Assembly: GCA_033344915.1 (NCBI GenBank)
Contig: JAWPML010000001.1
Location: 4,048,263 to 4,112,262 of the forward strand
DNA length: 64,000 nucleotides
Source of the DNA: Acidimicrobiales bacterium
GTDB lineage: Bacteria > Actinomycetota > Acidimicrobiia > Acidimicrobiales > Aldehydirespiratoraceae
Reading direction: 5' to 3'
Notes under the pieces: generated by a model
Databases searched by the model: none
Told to the model about the DNA's origin: nothing
What the model saw: only the letters and a program-made list of their open reading frames with translations
Shown: piece after piece, positions 17,708-28,296 of the stretch
Layout of the letters: every line of letters starts with the position of its first letter
Numbering within the stretch: position 1 is the stretch's first letter
Position numbers and translations under genes: made by a program

Positions 17708-18606
17708 CGGGCGCCGACCCGGGCAATCCCGAGCACGACGATCGCCGCGAGCACCGCCAGCAGGCTGGGCCCGACCCAGTCGCCCGCCTCGGCCGGCCAT
17801 TCGAGGCCGGTGCCGTCGATCACCTCCGTCTGGTCCTCCGAGATCACGCCGACACCGTTCGGCCAGGGCCACAGCACCCGCAGCGATCCGACCATGAGCC
17901 CGATCAGTGCCGCCATGACGGTGTCGAACGCCCGATCCATCACGAAACCGAGGATCGAGGAGAACACGGCGAGTCCGATGACACACCCGAGCCCGATGAG
18001 GAGGACGTCCACGATCTCCCGTTCGTCGATCGTGTGGATCACGGCCGCGTACATCCCGATCATCAACAGGATGAAGGACCCGGAGATGCCGGGGAGGATC
18101 ATGGCGCAGATGGCCAGCGCGCCAGCGCCGACGAAGACCAACGGCGACGGGTCGAGGACCGGCCCGGACTGGTAGCCGAGCAGGAGGAAGACGAGGACCG
18201 CGACGGCGGCGATGATCAGCCCGGCCTGCGCCGTTCGCTCCGTCAGCAGGCCCAGCGCGACCACGATGGAGGCGACGACGAGCCCGAAGAAGAGTCCGGC
18301 CATCGCCTCGGGGTTGTCGTGCAGCTGGGTCTCGATGACCGACGCCAGGGCGCCGACCGCGATCAGGATGCCGAGGCCGAGCGGGACGATGAACCAGAAG
18401 TCGATGGCGCGCATGCGGGTCCAGAAGCCCTTCACATCGCCGCGCAGCAGCGTGCCCAGCGCCCGGGCGCCGTCGCGGATCGTGTCGATCAGCTTCTGGT
18501 AGATCCCCAGGACGAGGGCGATCGTGCCGCCGGACACCCCCGGCACCACATCCGCGGCACCCATGAGGAATCCGCGGACGAGTTGGGCACCGGCCTTCTG
18601 GATCAC
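17692..18606 (-). CDS. DUF368 membrane protein, PopT-type undecaprenyl-phosphate translocase candidate
   Basis: This 304-residue polytopic membrane protein opens with RGFLMGAADVVPGVSGGTIALV, the DUF368 signature. A second inverted copy, ALAICAMILPGISGSFILLM, lies near residue 185. The two ProGlyxSerGly re-entrant motifs are the family hallmark. DUF368 (PopT) and DedA proteins were shown to recycle undecaprenyl phosphate to the cytoplasmic face for cell-wall synthesis. About 8-9 helices are visible. The GTG at 18606 is preferred because TACTGT (18615-18620, minus strand) precedes it by 8 nt. That box interlocks with the -10 of the divergent hydrolase gene. Confidence 0.88.
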   Translation of the reverse strand: MIQKAGAQLVRGFLMGAADVVPGVSGGTIALVLGIYQKLIDTIRDGARALGTLLRGDVKGFWTRMRAIDFWFIVPLGLGILIAVGALASVIETQLHDNPEAMAGLFFGLVVASIVVALGLLTERTAQAGLIIAAVAVLVFLLLGYQSGPVLDPSPLVFVGAGALAICAMILPGISGSFILLMIGMYAAVIHTIDEREIVDVLLIGLGCVIGLAVFSSILGFVMDRAFDTVMAALIGLMVGSLRVLWPWPNGVGVISEDQTEVIDGTGLEWPAEAGDWVGPSLLAVLAAIVVLGIARVGARYTAD

Positions 18607-18614
18607 GGGGGCCG

Positions 18615-18624
18615 ACAGTACCGT
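18615..18624. promoter_or_regulatory. Interlocked divergent -10 boxes
   Basis: TACTGT on the minus strand (18620-18615) precedes the DUF368 GTG by 8 nt. TACCGT on the plus strand (18619-18624) precedes the hydrolase ATG by 8 nt. The two hexamers share bases 18619-18620, so RNA polymerase cannot open both at once. The predicted leaderless transcripts start only 27 bp apart. Confidence 0.65.
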
Positions 18625-18632
18625 TGGCGCCG

Positions 18633-19511
18633 ATGACTGACGCGGCAAGCGAGGCAGCACGAGGCGAGGCGGTCCGGGTCGGCGACGTCGACCTGTGGGC
18701 CGACATCCAGGGACCGGTGGACGGCGAGGCCGTGGTGTTGATCGCCGGGTCCGACGCGCCCGGGTTCCGGTGGTCGTCGGCGATCGTCGATCCGCTCGTG
18801 CGCGACGGCTACCGCGTGCTCCGCTTCGACCATCGTGACTGCGGTCGATCGACCCGGTTCGGCCCCGACGACGCCTACCGCCTCGACGACATGGTCGCGG
18901 ACACCGTCGGTCTGCTCGACCACTTCGGCATCGAGGCGGCGCACGCCATCGGCCGGTCGATGGGCGGCATGATCGCCCAGCTCCTCGCGTTGGACCACCG
19001 GGAACGGGTCCGTTCCCTCACCCTGTTCGGGTCGAGCCCCGCGCCCGGCGACGATCGACTTCCCGGCCCGCTCGACGAGTTCCTCGAGAAGATGACGGAG
19101 CGACTCTTCGCGGGCCCGCCTCCGGACCGCGAGGGCCGTGTGCGCTGGCTGGTCGAACTCGACGAGCTGCTCAGCGGGCCGGGCTATCCCGTCGATGGGC
19201 CACGCCAGGCGGCGTTGGCGGACGCGGAACTCCGCACGGGCTGGGCGCCCGAGACCGGCCACGGGATCGCCGTCCATTCCAGTCCGGGCCGCCTCGATCG
19301 GCTCGCGTCGATCGACGTCGCCACGATGATCGTGCACGGCACGGCCGATCCCGTCTTCCCGCCGGCCCACGGGCGGGCGCTCGCGGCCGGCATCGAGGGC
19401 GCGGTGCTCGTGGAGGTCGAGGGGCTCGGCCACGATGTCCCCGACGCGCTCGCCCGGGACCTGATGCCACGGCTCCTCGCCCATCTCGGGGAGGCCAAAA
19501 CGGCCAGATGA
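18633..19511 (+). CDS. Alpha/beta-hydrolase
   Basis: This 292-residue hydrolase has the full triad: nucleophile Ser in AIGRSMGGMIAQ (about 111), Asp in GTADPVFP (about 242) and His in GLGHDVPDAL (about 270). The strand-turn FDHRDCGRSTRF and the oxyanion region IAGSDAPGF resemble the RdmC/methylesterase-like branch. The substrate is unknown; esters or epoxides are typical. The ATG at 18633 is chosen because TACCGT ends 8 nt upstream; a TTG at 18624 would fall inside that box. The stop codon lies within the 5' arm of a strong hairpin. Confidence 0.85.
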   Translation: MTDAASEAARGEAVRVGDVDLWADIQGPVDGEAVVLIAGSDAPGFRWSSAIVDPLVRDGYRVLRFDHRDCGRSTRFGPDDAYRLDDMVADTVGLLDHFGIEAAHAIGRSMGGMIAQLLALDHRERVRSLTLFGSSPAPGDDRLPGPLDEFLEKMTERLFAGPPPDREGRVRWLVELDELLSGPGYPVDGPRQAALADAELRTGWAPETGHGIAVHSSPGRLDRLASIDVATMIVHGTADPVFPPAHGRALAAGIEGAVLVEVEGLGHDVPDALARDLMPRLLAHLGEAKTAR

Positions 19512-19540
19512 GACACCCCGGGGCGGGGGTGCCTCATCTG
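19505..19540 (+). terminator. 15-bp-arm hairpin after the hydrolase gene
   Basis: The arms at 19505-19519 and 19526-19540 pair with a single mismatch around a 6-base loop. The 5' arm includes the hydrolase stop codon. No U-run follows, but the long GC-rich stem is a convincing terminator. Confidence 0.75.
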
Positions 19541-19914
19541 TGAAGGAAGGTCCTCACCACGCCGTCGCAGCATTGGAATCTTCTCTCTGGAGCGCTTCTC
19601 CTCACACCTTCGTAGAGGTGCTTCGGGCGCGAGAAGCTCGTGGGAGCGGTTCCTGCCACGTTTCGTCGTGGGTTCGTATGGCGGTATCTGAGGCGCACGG
19701 TTTCCGTTGGCCGGATCGTGCCGTGCTTCGAAGCGCCGTCCTCCCTTCGGTCACCGATCCTGACGGTGCGTCGAGGCGAGTGCGTCGAGCGGGTGACACC
19801 GGCAGAACCAACTGGATGTGACGTTTGTCACCGTCGCGCCGGAGGCGGAGAACGTCAAGGGGAACCTCGCGCGGTGGCCGATTGTGAACCCGCGTACGAG
19901 CGCGGCCGGTCGGG
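19541..19914. other. 374-bp non-coding region between convergent genes
   Basis: This stretch separates the ends of the hydrolase gene and of sdhB and is exceptional in such a compact window. No open frame in it looks like a protein. It contains several small stem-loops in a row, for example CACCT/AGGTG near 19600-19620, GCTTC/GAAGC near 19620-19638 and CCACG/CGTGG near 19656-19671, plus GTGAC-GTTT-GTCAC at 19818-19831. I found no tmRNA, RNase P or SRP signatures. It may encode a structured RNA or only terminators. Confidence 0.4.
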
Positions 19915-20681
19915 CTACTGCGACGCCAGCGAGCGGTTCTTGATCTTCGCCTTGACGTAGTCGCGGTTCATGAACGCGATGAAGTCGAGGCTGATCTCCT
20001 TCGGGCAGGCGTCGTGGCACTCGCCATGGTTCGTGCACGACCCGAAGAAGTCCTCCATGGTCTCGACCATGGCCTCCGTGCGCTTCCACCGTTCGGACTG
20101 GCCCTGGGGCAACACGTTGAGGTGGCCGAGCTTGGCGGAGGTGAAGAGCTGGGCGGCGGAGTTCGGACACGCGGCGACGCAGGCACCGCAGCCGATGCAG
20201 GCCGCGGCGTCCATCGCCGTGTCGGCGACCTCCTTGGGGATGAGGGTCGCGTTCGCGTCCTGGGGCGTGCCGGTCGGGACGGAGATGTAGCCGCCCGCCT
20301 CGATGATCCGGTCGAACGCCCGCCGGTCGACCATCAGGTCCTTCAGCACCGGGAACGCCTCGGCCTTCCACGGCTCGATGACGATCTCGTCGCCGTCGTG
20401 GAACTTGCGCATGTGGAGCTGGCACGTCGCCGTGGCCTTTTCCGGGCCGTGGGCCTGACCGTTGATCATCACGCCGCACGTGCCGCAGATGCCTTCACGG
20501 CAGTCGTGCCCGAAGGTGACGGGTTCGACGTCGTCGGCGATCAGTCGTTCGTTGACCATGTCGAGCATCTCGAGGAACGACGCGTCCTCGGGGATGTCGT
20601 GCGCGTCGACCTCGAGGAACGCCCCCTGCGAGTGGGGCCCGTCCTGGCGCCAGATCTTCAGCTTGAGGTTCAGCATGCCGC

Positions 20682-20685
<4 letters not shown>
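19915..20685 (-). CDS. sdhB: Succinate dehydrogenase iron-sulfur subunit
   Basis: This 256-residue subunit carries all three Fe-S clusters: [2Fe-2S] by CREGICGTC with a fourth Cys in ATATC, [4Fe-4S] by [12 protein letters not shown], and [3Fe-4S] by [13 protein letters not shown] plus the preceding cluster-II Cys. It passes electrons from SdhA to the membrane quinone site. The GTG at 20685 overlaps the sdhA stop (GTGA) and has GGAG 6 nt upstream; an ATG at 20676 is a weaker alternative. It is the last gene of the sdhCAB operon. The order C-A-B and the single large membrane subunit mark the type B, Bacillus/Wolinella-like complex. Confidence 0.95.
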
Positions 20686-22600
<1,915 letters not shown>

Positions 22601-22601
<1 letters not shown>

Positions 22602-23422
22602 CAGTCGCCTCCTCCTTCGCTGTGGTCCACATCGGTGTCGATCACGTCCTCGGTGAACCCGATCGGATCGGCCCGATTGTCCTCGTCGATCAGGCCGAAC
22701 TGCACGGCGAGCGGGAAGCTCAGGTTGCCGACCAGGATCACCCCGGCGAGACCCTGGGCGATCCCCCGACGCAGCGAGTTGAACCGGGGGTTGTTGATGC
22801 CGAGGCTCTGGAACATCGACCATGCGCCGTGGAAGATGTGGATCGCCAGGGCGACGTTGGCGGCGATGTAGATCAGCGCGATCGGGACGGCACTCATCGA
22901 GCTGTAGACGTTGTGGTACGGATCGCCCCGGACCCAGTCGTCATCGACCCAACCCCAGGTGAGGTCGGCGAGGTGGAACAGGACGTAGAGCAGGATGATC
23001 GGGCCGGTCCAGCGCATGGTGCGGCTGGCGAACGTCGCCGCGGTGTAGGTGCGGGCGCCGACATAGGCGCTGTCGGCCTTGTGGCTCATCCGGCTCAGCG
23101 ACCAGGCGCTGTGGATGTGGACGGCGAACATGCCGATCAGCCCGAGCCGCATCACCCACAGCAGGAACGTGCGGGGGGCGAGGTGGCCGCCGAGGTCACG
23201 CAGGGCCTCGGCGTAGGCGTGCACCTGGTACGGGCCCTCGTAGAGGTGGAGATTGCCGATCATGTGCACGAGGACGAACCCGAGCAGCCCGATGCCGGTG
23301 ATCGCCATCGCGTACTTCTTGCCGACGGCGGTCTGGTAGATGTTCAGCGGCCACGGGAGTCGTGGCGGCCGTTTCCGGACCGGTGCCACGTCGTGTCGCG
23401 ACGGTGATGTTGCCTGTGCCAT
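22601..23422 (-). CDS. sdhC: Succinate dehydrogenase cytochrome b558 membrane subunit
   Basis: This 273-residue protein has five membrane helices, about 40-60, 90-115, 140-165, 180-205 and 225-245. Heme-ligand histidines are placed as in the b558 family: [37 protein letters not shown] and [13 protein letters not shown]. The subunit anchors SdhAB and reduces menaquinone through two b hemes, probably using the membrane potential as in other type B enzymes (family knowledge). The ATG at 23422 has an AAGGTG site upstream. A promoter should lie in 23423-23499 after the GH2-like gene; TACCGT and GATACC there are candidates. Confidence 0.94.
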
Positions 23423-23499
23423 TCCGGTGCACCTTCTTCTCACGCGGGTATCGCGCACGGTACTTCCCCGGCACGGCTGCGGCCCACTTCTGCCCGCCG

Positions 23500-25605
23500 C
23501 TACCTCACCGGTGCGGAGTAGCGGTTCGTGACCGAGAGGTCGGCGCCGGTGAGGTCGAGATCGACGACGATTCGGTCCGTCCCGTCCGGCACGACGAACG
23601 AGAGCTCGCCGATGCGTGAGCACTCGTCGGCGGCGATGGCGCCACCCCAGGCCTGGGTCTGCGTGTCGATCGTCTCGCCGGTCCCGTCGTGGGAACGCAC
23701 CGTCGCCCGCACCACGGCGTCGTCGATCGTTTCGCGCCGGTCGGACACCACGTGGATCGCCACGGCCAGGGCCTCGCCCCGGTGCGCGACGGCCGGAAGG
23801 GGATCGGCGACCACGATGACCGGTCGACAGGCGTCCACCAGGGCCTGCCACGCGGGTTTCGGGCGGCGATCGTGGTCGAGCACGCCGAAGCCGCCGGCCG
23901 GTGACGGATCGGCGAGGTAGAACTGGGCGAAGCCGCCGGTCGGCCGGTACTTGAGCCGGCGCAGCAACTCGACGCTCGTGCGGATCACCTCGGCCTGGGC
24001 AGCCTGGGTGAGCCGGGCCCAGGCCGCGCCGTCCTCGACACCGGTGGGCGGGACGAGGTGGTGCAGCGACCCGACGGACGCGCCCAACGCCGCGGCGAGG
24101 GCCTCCCAGTCGACGGCGGGCCAACGCGGATCCGCCACGAGGTCGCTCCCGGGGTCGACCGACGCCGCGCCGAACGCCGTCACGAACCGGGCCATGCGCG
24201 GCACCCGGGCCGCGGTGGCGGCGAGGTCGCCGGCTCGGCCCTCGTGCCAGCCGAACCAGAGGTGGCTGGTGGTCCCGTCGAACGACGGGAAGTGCGGCGG
24301 CACCGCCGTGTGGGAGATGACCGGACGGGAGCCGTCGGTGCGGGTGAGCACCCGCTTGACCGAGCGGTCGAGGATGTCGCGGTTCCACGACGGCGGTTGC
24401 TGTCCGACGACCGGCGGCGTCGCCGTGGGCGGGGTCGGTCGCCGGAAGGGTTCGTCGTGGACGCACCACACGGCGAGGGCCGGATGGTGCCCGAGGAGGT
24501 CGACGGCTTCGCGTGCCTGTCGGGTGGCCTGCCCCCGCACGCCACGGGCCATGACGCCGCGCAGTGGCATCTCCTGCCACAACAGCACGCCGAGCTCGTC
24601 GGCGGCGTCGTAGAGCTCCGGGCGGGCGATGTGGGCGATCACCCGGAGCAGGTCGAGCCCGGCGTCGCGCGCGGCACCGACGTCGCCCGCGACCTGCTGG
24701 GCGGTGGCGTCGCCGGGGCGGGGCGTGGTCGGGAGGATGCCGGCTCCCTTGAGGAAGAGCCGTTCACCGTTGACCGAGACGGTCCAACCCTTCATGGCGA
24801 CGGACCGGAACCCGACGCGCACCGCCCGGTGGTCGTGGACGACCTCGTCGACGACGACGTCACAACGCAGATCGTGCAACGGTTGGTCGCCGAGTCGGTG
24901 GGGCCACCACAGGGCCGGGGCGGGCACGTCCAGCGTCCACTCGATCCGGTTCTCGCCGACCGCCGCCGAGTGGACGTGCTCGTGCTCGTGTCCCGCGACG
25001 CGGGTGCGCAGGGTCACCGTTCCGCCGTCGGGGACGTCCAGCACGCAGCGCATGGACATGCGGGCGCGGGTCGGATTCGCGTCGAGGCAGATGGCGCGGA
25101 AGAACCGGATGGCCACGCTTCCGGTCTCGTGGATGTGCACCCGGCCCCAGACGCCGCCCGGGTTCTCTCCGGCGGCCCCGGAGAGCTCCGGGTCCTGGAG
25201 GGCGCCCATCATGCCGGTGCGACCGTCGGGATCGCCGAAGCGACTGCAGTTCACGTCGATCCCGAGCACGTGCTCGCGTTGGTCGGCCAGGAGGTCGGTG
25301 ATCTCGAAGCGGTGGGGGACGAAGTAGCCGTCGGTGTTGCCGACATACCCGCCGTCGAGCCAGACGTCGCCCTGTTGCGCGATCCCGTCGAGACACAGGA
25401 AGCGGCGACGCCCCTCGGGGACGGGGCCGAGTTCGAATCGGGTCCGGTGCAGCACCGAGCGGGCCGCGGTCAGCCCCTCGACCGTCGACCAGTGCCCCGG
25501 CACCGGTACCGCGCTCCACCCGCGATCGTCGAGGTCGGGCTCGTGGAACGTGCGCCGTAACTCCTCGGTCGCCGGAGCGGCCCGCCACACCCCCGACAGA
25601 TCCAT
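23500..25605 (-). CDS. GH2-family (beta-mannosidase-like) protein with altered catalytic site
   Basis: This 701-residue protein has the GH2 layout: an N-terminal jelly-roll (RRRFLCLDGIAQQGDVWLDG), an Ig-like domain and a TIM barrel starting near SVNGERLFLKGAGILPTT. At the acid/base site the usual Asn-Glu is Asp-Glu (AVWCVHDEP). At the nucleophile site the expected TEFG reads FVTAFGAAS, with Ala in place of Glu (codon GCG, one base from GAG). A conventional retaining mechanism therefore looks impossible. There is no signal peptide. TAGCCT (25614-25619, minus strand) lies 8 nt before the ATG. It ends 78 bp before sdhC on the same strand and is divergent from the MoxR-type ATPase gene. Confidence 0.8.
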   Translation of the reverse strand: MDLSGVWRAAPATEELRRTFHEPDLDDRGWSAVPVPGHWSTVEGLTAARSVLHRTRFELGPVPEGRRRFLCLDGIAQQGDVWLDGGYVGNTDGYFVPHRFEITDLLADQREHVLGIDVNCSRFGDPDGRTGMMGALQDPELSGAAGENPGGVWGRVHIHETGSVAIRFFRAICLDANPTRARMSMRCVLDVPDGGTVTLRTRVAGHEHEHVHSAAVGENRIEWTLDVPAPALWWPHRLGDQPLHDLRCDVVVDEVVHDHRAVRVGFRSVAMKGWTVSVNGERLFLKGAGILPTTPRPGDATAQQVAGDVGAARDAGLDLLRVIAHIARPELYDAADELGVLLWQEMPLRGVMARGVRGQATRQAREAVDLLGHHPALAVWCVHDEPFRRPTPPTATPPVVGQQPPSWNRDILDRSVKRVLTRTDGSRPVISHTAVPPHFPSFDGTTSHLWFGWHEGRAGDLAATAARVPRMARFVTAFGAASVDPGSDLVADPRWPAVDWEALAAALGASVGSLHHLVPPTGVEDGAAWARLTQAAQAEVIRTSVELLRRLKYRPTGGFAQFYLADPSPAGGFGVLDHDRRPKPAWQALVDACRPVIVVADPLPAVAHRGEALAVAIHVVSDRRETIDDAVVRATVRSHDGTGETIDTQTQAWGGAIAADECSRIGELSFVVPDGTDRIVVDLDLTGADLSVTNRYSAPVR

Positions 25606-25613
25606 GGGGCGGA

Positions 25614-25655
25614 AGGCTAGGCGCTTGTTTGTCGGACTGTCCGCCCGGCTAGGGT
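25614..25655. promoter_or_regulatory. Divergent promoter region, GH2-like gene and MoxR-type ATPase
   Basis: TAGCCT on the minus strand (25619-25614) serves the GH2-like gene. TAGGGT on the plus strand (25650-25655) lies 7 nt before the ATPase ATG. CGGACTGTCCG at 25633-25643, a 5-1-5 palindrome, sits between them in the spacer of the plus-strand promoter and may be an operator. Confidence 0.55.
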
Positions 25656-25662
25656 CGCCGCC

Positions 25663-27081
25663 ATGTCGAGACCAGAGACCCTCGGTGCCCTGCGCGACAG
25701 CGGTTGGGTGTCCACGCCGCTCCGCGAGGAGATCCGCCGCAACGCGATCGAGCGGATTCGGTCCGGCGAGCCGCTGTTCCCCGAAGTCCTCGGCTACGAG
25801 AACACCGTCACGCCCCAGCTCGAGAACGCCCTCATCGCGGGGCACGACATCATCTTCCTCGGCGAGCGGGGCCAGGCCAAGACGCGGATGATCCGTGGTC
25901 TCACCGGCCTGCTCGACGAGTGGATGCCGATCGTGGCGGGGTCCGAGATCAACGACGACCCCTACGCACCCATCTCGCGGTACGGGCGGGACCTCGTCGC
26001 CGAACAGGGCGACGACACGCCGATCGCCTGGGTGCACCGCGACGAGCGCTACGGCGAGAAGCTCGCCACCCCGGACACCGCGATCGCGGACCTCATCGGT
26101 GAGGTCGACCCGATCAAGATCGCCGAGGGTCGCTACCTGTCCGACGAGCTGGTGCTCCACTACGGCCTCGTGCCCCGCACCAACCGCGGCATCTTCGCGA
26201 TGAACGAGCTGCCCGATCTCGCCGAGCGCATCCAGGTCGGCCTGCTCAACGTGCTCGAGGAACGCGACGTGCAGATCCGCGGCCACAAGGTGCGCCTGCC
26301 GCTCGACGTCATGCTGGTCGCCTCCGCGAACCCGGAGGACTACACCAACCGCGGCCGGCTCATCACGCCGCTCAAGGACCGCTTCGGCTCCCAGATCCGC
26401 ACCCACTACCCGCTCGATGTCGACACCGAAGTGGCGATCGTCGAGCAGGAAGCGGACATGCCGACGATCGACGGCGTCGACGTGGCCGTGCCGAGCTTCA
26501 TGACGGAGATCTGCGCCAACATCAGCCACGCGGCGCGTGCCAGTCAGCAGGTCAACCAGCGCTCCGGCGTCTCCGTGCGGCTGTCCATCTCGAACACCGA
26601 GGTGATGGTGGCCAACGCGGTGCGCCGCAGCCTGCGCTCCGGTGCGACCCATGTCGTACCCCGCGTCGTCGACCTCGACGCGCTGCCCGCGTCAACCTCC
26701 GGCAAGATCGAGATCGAGACGCTCGACGAGGGCCGTGACCACGAGATCCTCGAGAACCTCGTGCGGGCCGCGACGCTCGCGGTCTTCAAGGACCGCGTGC
26801 CGCCCGACACCCACCGCGCCGTCGTCGACGCGTTCGAGGGCGACGTCGTGGTCGACACCGGCGAGGACGTCACCGACGAGGCCTACGCCGGCCTGATGGA
26901 GCAGATCCCCGCCTTGGCCGTGCCGGTCAAGGCGCTGCTGGCCGACGAGGACGCCGCCGACGCCGAGTCGCCGGCCATGGTCGCCAGCGCGATCGAGCTC
27001 GTGCTCGAGGGTCTGCACCTCTCCAAGCGGCTCAACAAGGACGGCTCCGGCCAGAAGTCGCAGTTCCGAAGCCGCAGCTGA
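25663..27081 (+). CDS. MoxR/ChlI-type AAA+ ATPase
   Basis: This 472-residue AAA+ protein resembles the magnesium-chelatase-like MoxR group. Walker A is GERGQAKT (67-74). The Walker B region reads GIFAMNELPDL, with Asn-Glu where Asp-Glu is usual. ASANPEDYTNRGRLITPLKDRFG supplies sensor 1 and the Arg finger. Such ATPases work with VWA-domain partners to remodel proteins or insert cofactors. The likely partner is the VWA gene at 29867, which is separated from it by an opposing three-gene operon. TAGGGT (25650-25655) precedes the ATG by 7 nt. Its stop abuts the stop of the convergent GH1-like gene as TGATCA. Confidence 0.85.
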   Translation: MSRPETLGALRDSGWVSTPLREEIRRNAIERIRSGEPLFPEVLGYENTVTPQLENALIAGHDIIFLGERGQAKTRMIRGLTGLLDEWMPIVAGSEINDDPYAPISRYGRDLVAEQGDDTPIAWVHRDERYGEKLATPDTAIADLIGEVDPIKIAEGRYLSDELVLHYGLVPRTNRGIFAMNELPDLAERIQVGLLNVLEERDVQIRGHKVRLPLDVMLVASANPEDYTNRGRLITPLKDRFGSQIRTHYPLDVDTEVAIVEQEADMPTIDGVDVAVPSFMTEICANISHAARASQQVNQRSGVSVRLSISNTEVMVANAVRRSLRSGATHVVPRVVDLDALPASTSGKIEIETLDEGRDHEILENLVRAATLAVFKDRVPPDTHRAVVDAFEGDVVVDTGEDVTDEAYAGLMEQIPALAVPVKALLADEDAADAESPAMVASAIELVLEGLHLSKRLNKDGSGQKSQFRSRS

Positions 27082-28296
27082 TCAACCGCGGGCGGCGTCG
27101 CGGAACGTGGCGGCAGCCGGGCGGTGGGATCGGTCACGGCGCAGGAGGCCCCGCGGGGCGTCGAATCCCTTCTTCCACTCGTAGCCGTCGACGCCCGCGT
27201 CGTGGAAGTAGCCGCAGAGACCGACGTCGGCGGCGGCTTCGCGCACATGGGCGAGACCTCGCGCGAGCTGATCGTCCTGCCAGGCGTCGTCGGTCGTGGC
27301 GATGCCGTGGCCGGCGACGGCGATCGAGTGATCGGGGAGTGTCTCGACAGTGCGGTGGATCGCCTCGGCCAACTCATCCGGCTCGGGCGCGAAGCCGTCG
27401 GCCGCTCGGCGGGCATCGGGCGGCCACGGCCCCAACGCGCCCTGCGGGCCGACGCCGATCGGGTGATCGTGGACGATGCCGACGATGTCGACCTCGTTCA
27501 CGAAGGCGGGGACCTCCGTGGTCGGCCGACCCTCGATCTCGAGCATGCCGTTCGCGTGGGCGCGCAGCCAGGTGCCCCAGAGCAGATCGTCCCAGCGGCG
27601 GGTCGCCTGCTCGGCCTCGACCGGGATGCGGCCGTCCTCCTCGGCCCGCGCGTGCACCGGGTCGGCGCGCCACGTGGTCATCACCGACTGGCGACCGGAC
27701 GACAGCAGCCGGACCGCGTCGTGCACGGCGAGGATCGCGCCCTCGACGGCCTCGCGCATCCACCGGGGATCGGTGCGCCCGGGTGGTCGGGTCCCGAGTC
27801 CGTAACCCCGCAGGGCCCAGCCGATGGGGTCGTCGATCGGCACGAAGCCGTCCGCGAACTCGTCGAGTTCCTCGGCGACGCGGTCGACGTGGCGGGCCCA
27901 GAACCGGCCGCGGGCGCCGGCATCGCGGTGCCCGCCCTCGTCGTCGAGATACCACCCGGGCAGCGAGGTGTGCTGGAGCGTGAGCCAGTTGCGCAGGCCG
28001 GCGTCGCGAGCCGCGGCGAGGATGTCGCGGTACCGATCGAGCGCGTCGCTGTCGAGGCGTCCCTCCTCGGGTTCGATCCGGGCCCACTCGATCGTGACGC
28101 GCCAGTCGGTGCAGCCGAGCTCGGCGAACTGGGCGACGTCGTCGCGGAAGTCCTCGTGGAGGCCGAACCCGTCGCCCGAGCGCGGGGCGCGGCCGTCGCT
28201 CTCCCACTCGGACCAGTCGGCGTAGGGCGACACCCCCTCGGCGGAGACCGATGAGGAGGTGACGCCCCAGCGGAACTCAGCGGTTGGTGAAGACAC
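27082..28296 (-). CDS. GH1-fold protein lacking both catalytic glutamates
   Basis: This 404-residue protein follows the GH1 beta-glucosidase barrel: FRWGVTSSSVSAEG at the start, WRVTIEWARIEPEEG, WLTLQHTSLPGWYLDDEGG and a C-terminal WKKGFDAPRGLL. The acid/base motif TFNEP is replaced by VPIDDP and the nucleophile motif VTENG by VAGHG. Neither catalytic Glu is present, so ordinary glycosidase activity is unlikely. Cytoplasmic binding or a new chemistry is possible. The GTG at 28296 overlaps the end of the maoC-like gene by 20 bp, so it is translated as the last gene of a tetR-maoC-GH1 operon. That context suggests acyl-CoA or lipid metabolism rather than sugar use (inference). Confidence 0.8.
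   Translation of the reverse strand: MSSPTAEFRWGVTSSSVSAEGVSPYADWSEWESDGRAPRSGDGFGLHEDFRDDVAQFAELGCTDWRVTIEWARIEPEEGRLDSDALDRYRDILAAARDAGLRNWLTLQHTSLPGWYLDDEGGHRDAGARGRFWARHVDRVAEELDEFADGFVPIDDPIGWALRGYGLGTRPPGRTDPRWMREAVEGAILAVHDAVRLLSSGRQSVMTTWRADPVHARAEEDGRIPVEAEQATRRWDDLLWGTWLRAHANGMLEIEGRPTTEVPAFVNEVDIVGIVHDHPIGVGPQGALGPWPPDARRAADGFAPEPDELAEAIHRTVETLPDHSIAVAGHGIATTDDAWQDDQLARGLAHVREAAADVGLCGYFHDAGVDGYEWKKGFDAPRGLLRRDRSHRPAAATFRDAARG

Noticed and set aside
19540-19821. 93-residue open frame in the 374-bp gap
   Set aside because: Its composition and codon use do not match the neighbouring genes, it lacks a ribosome site, and no domain can be seen.
19541-19914. tmRNA, RNase P or SRP RNA in the gap
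   Set aside because: None of the diagnostic segments (tmRNA ends and tag frame, RNase P core, SRP GGAA tetraloop context) could be found.
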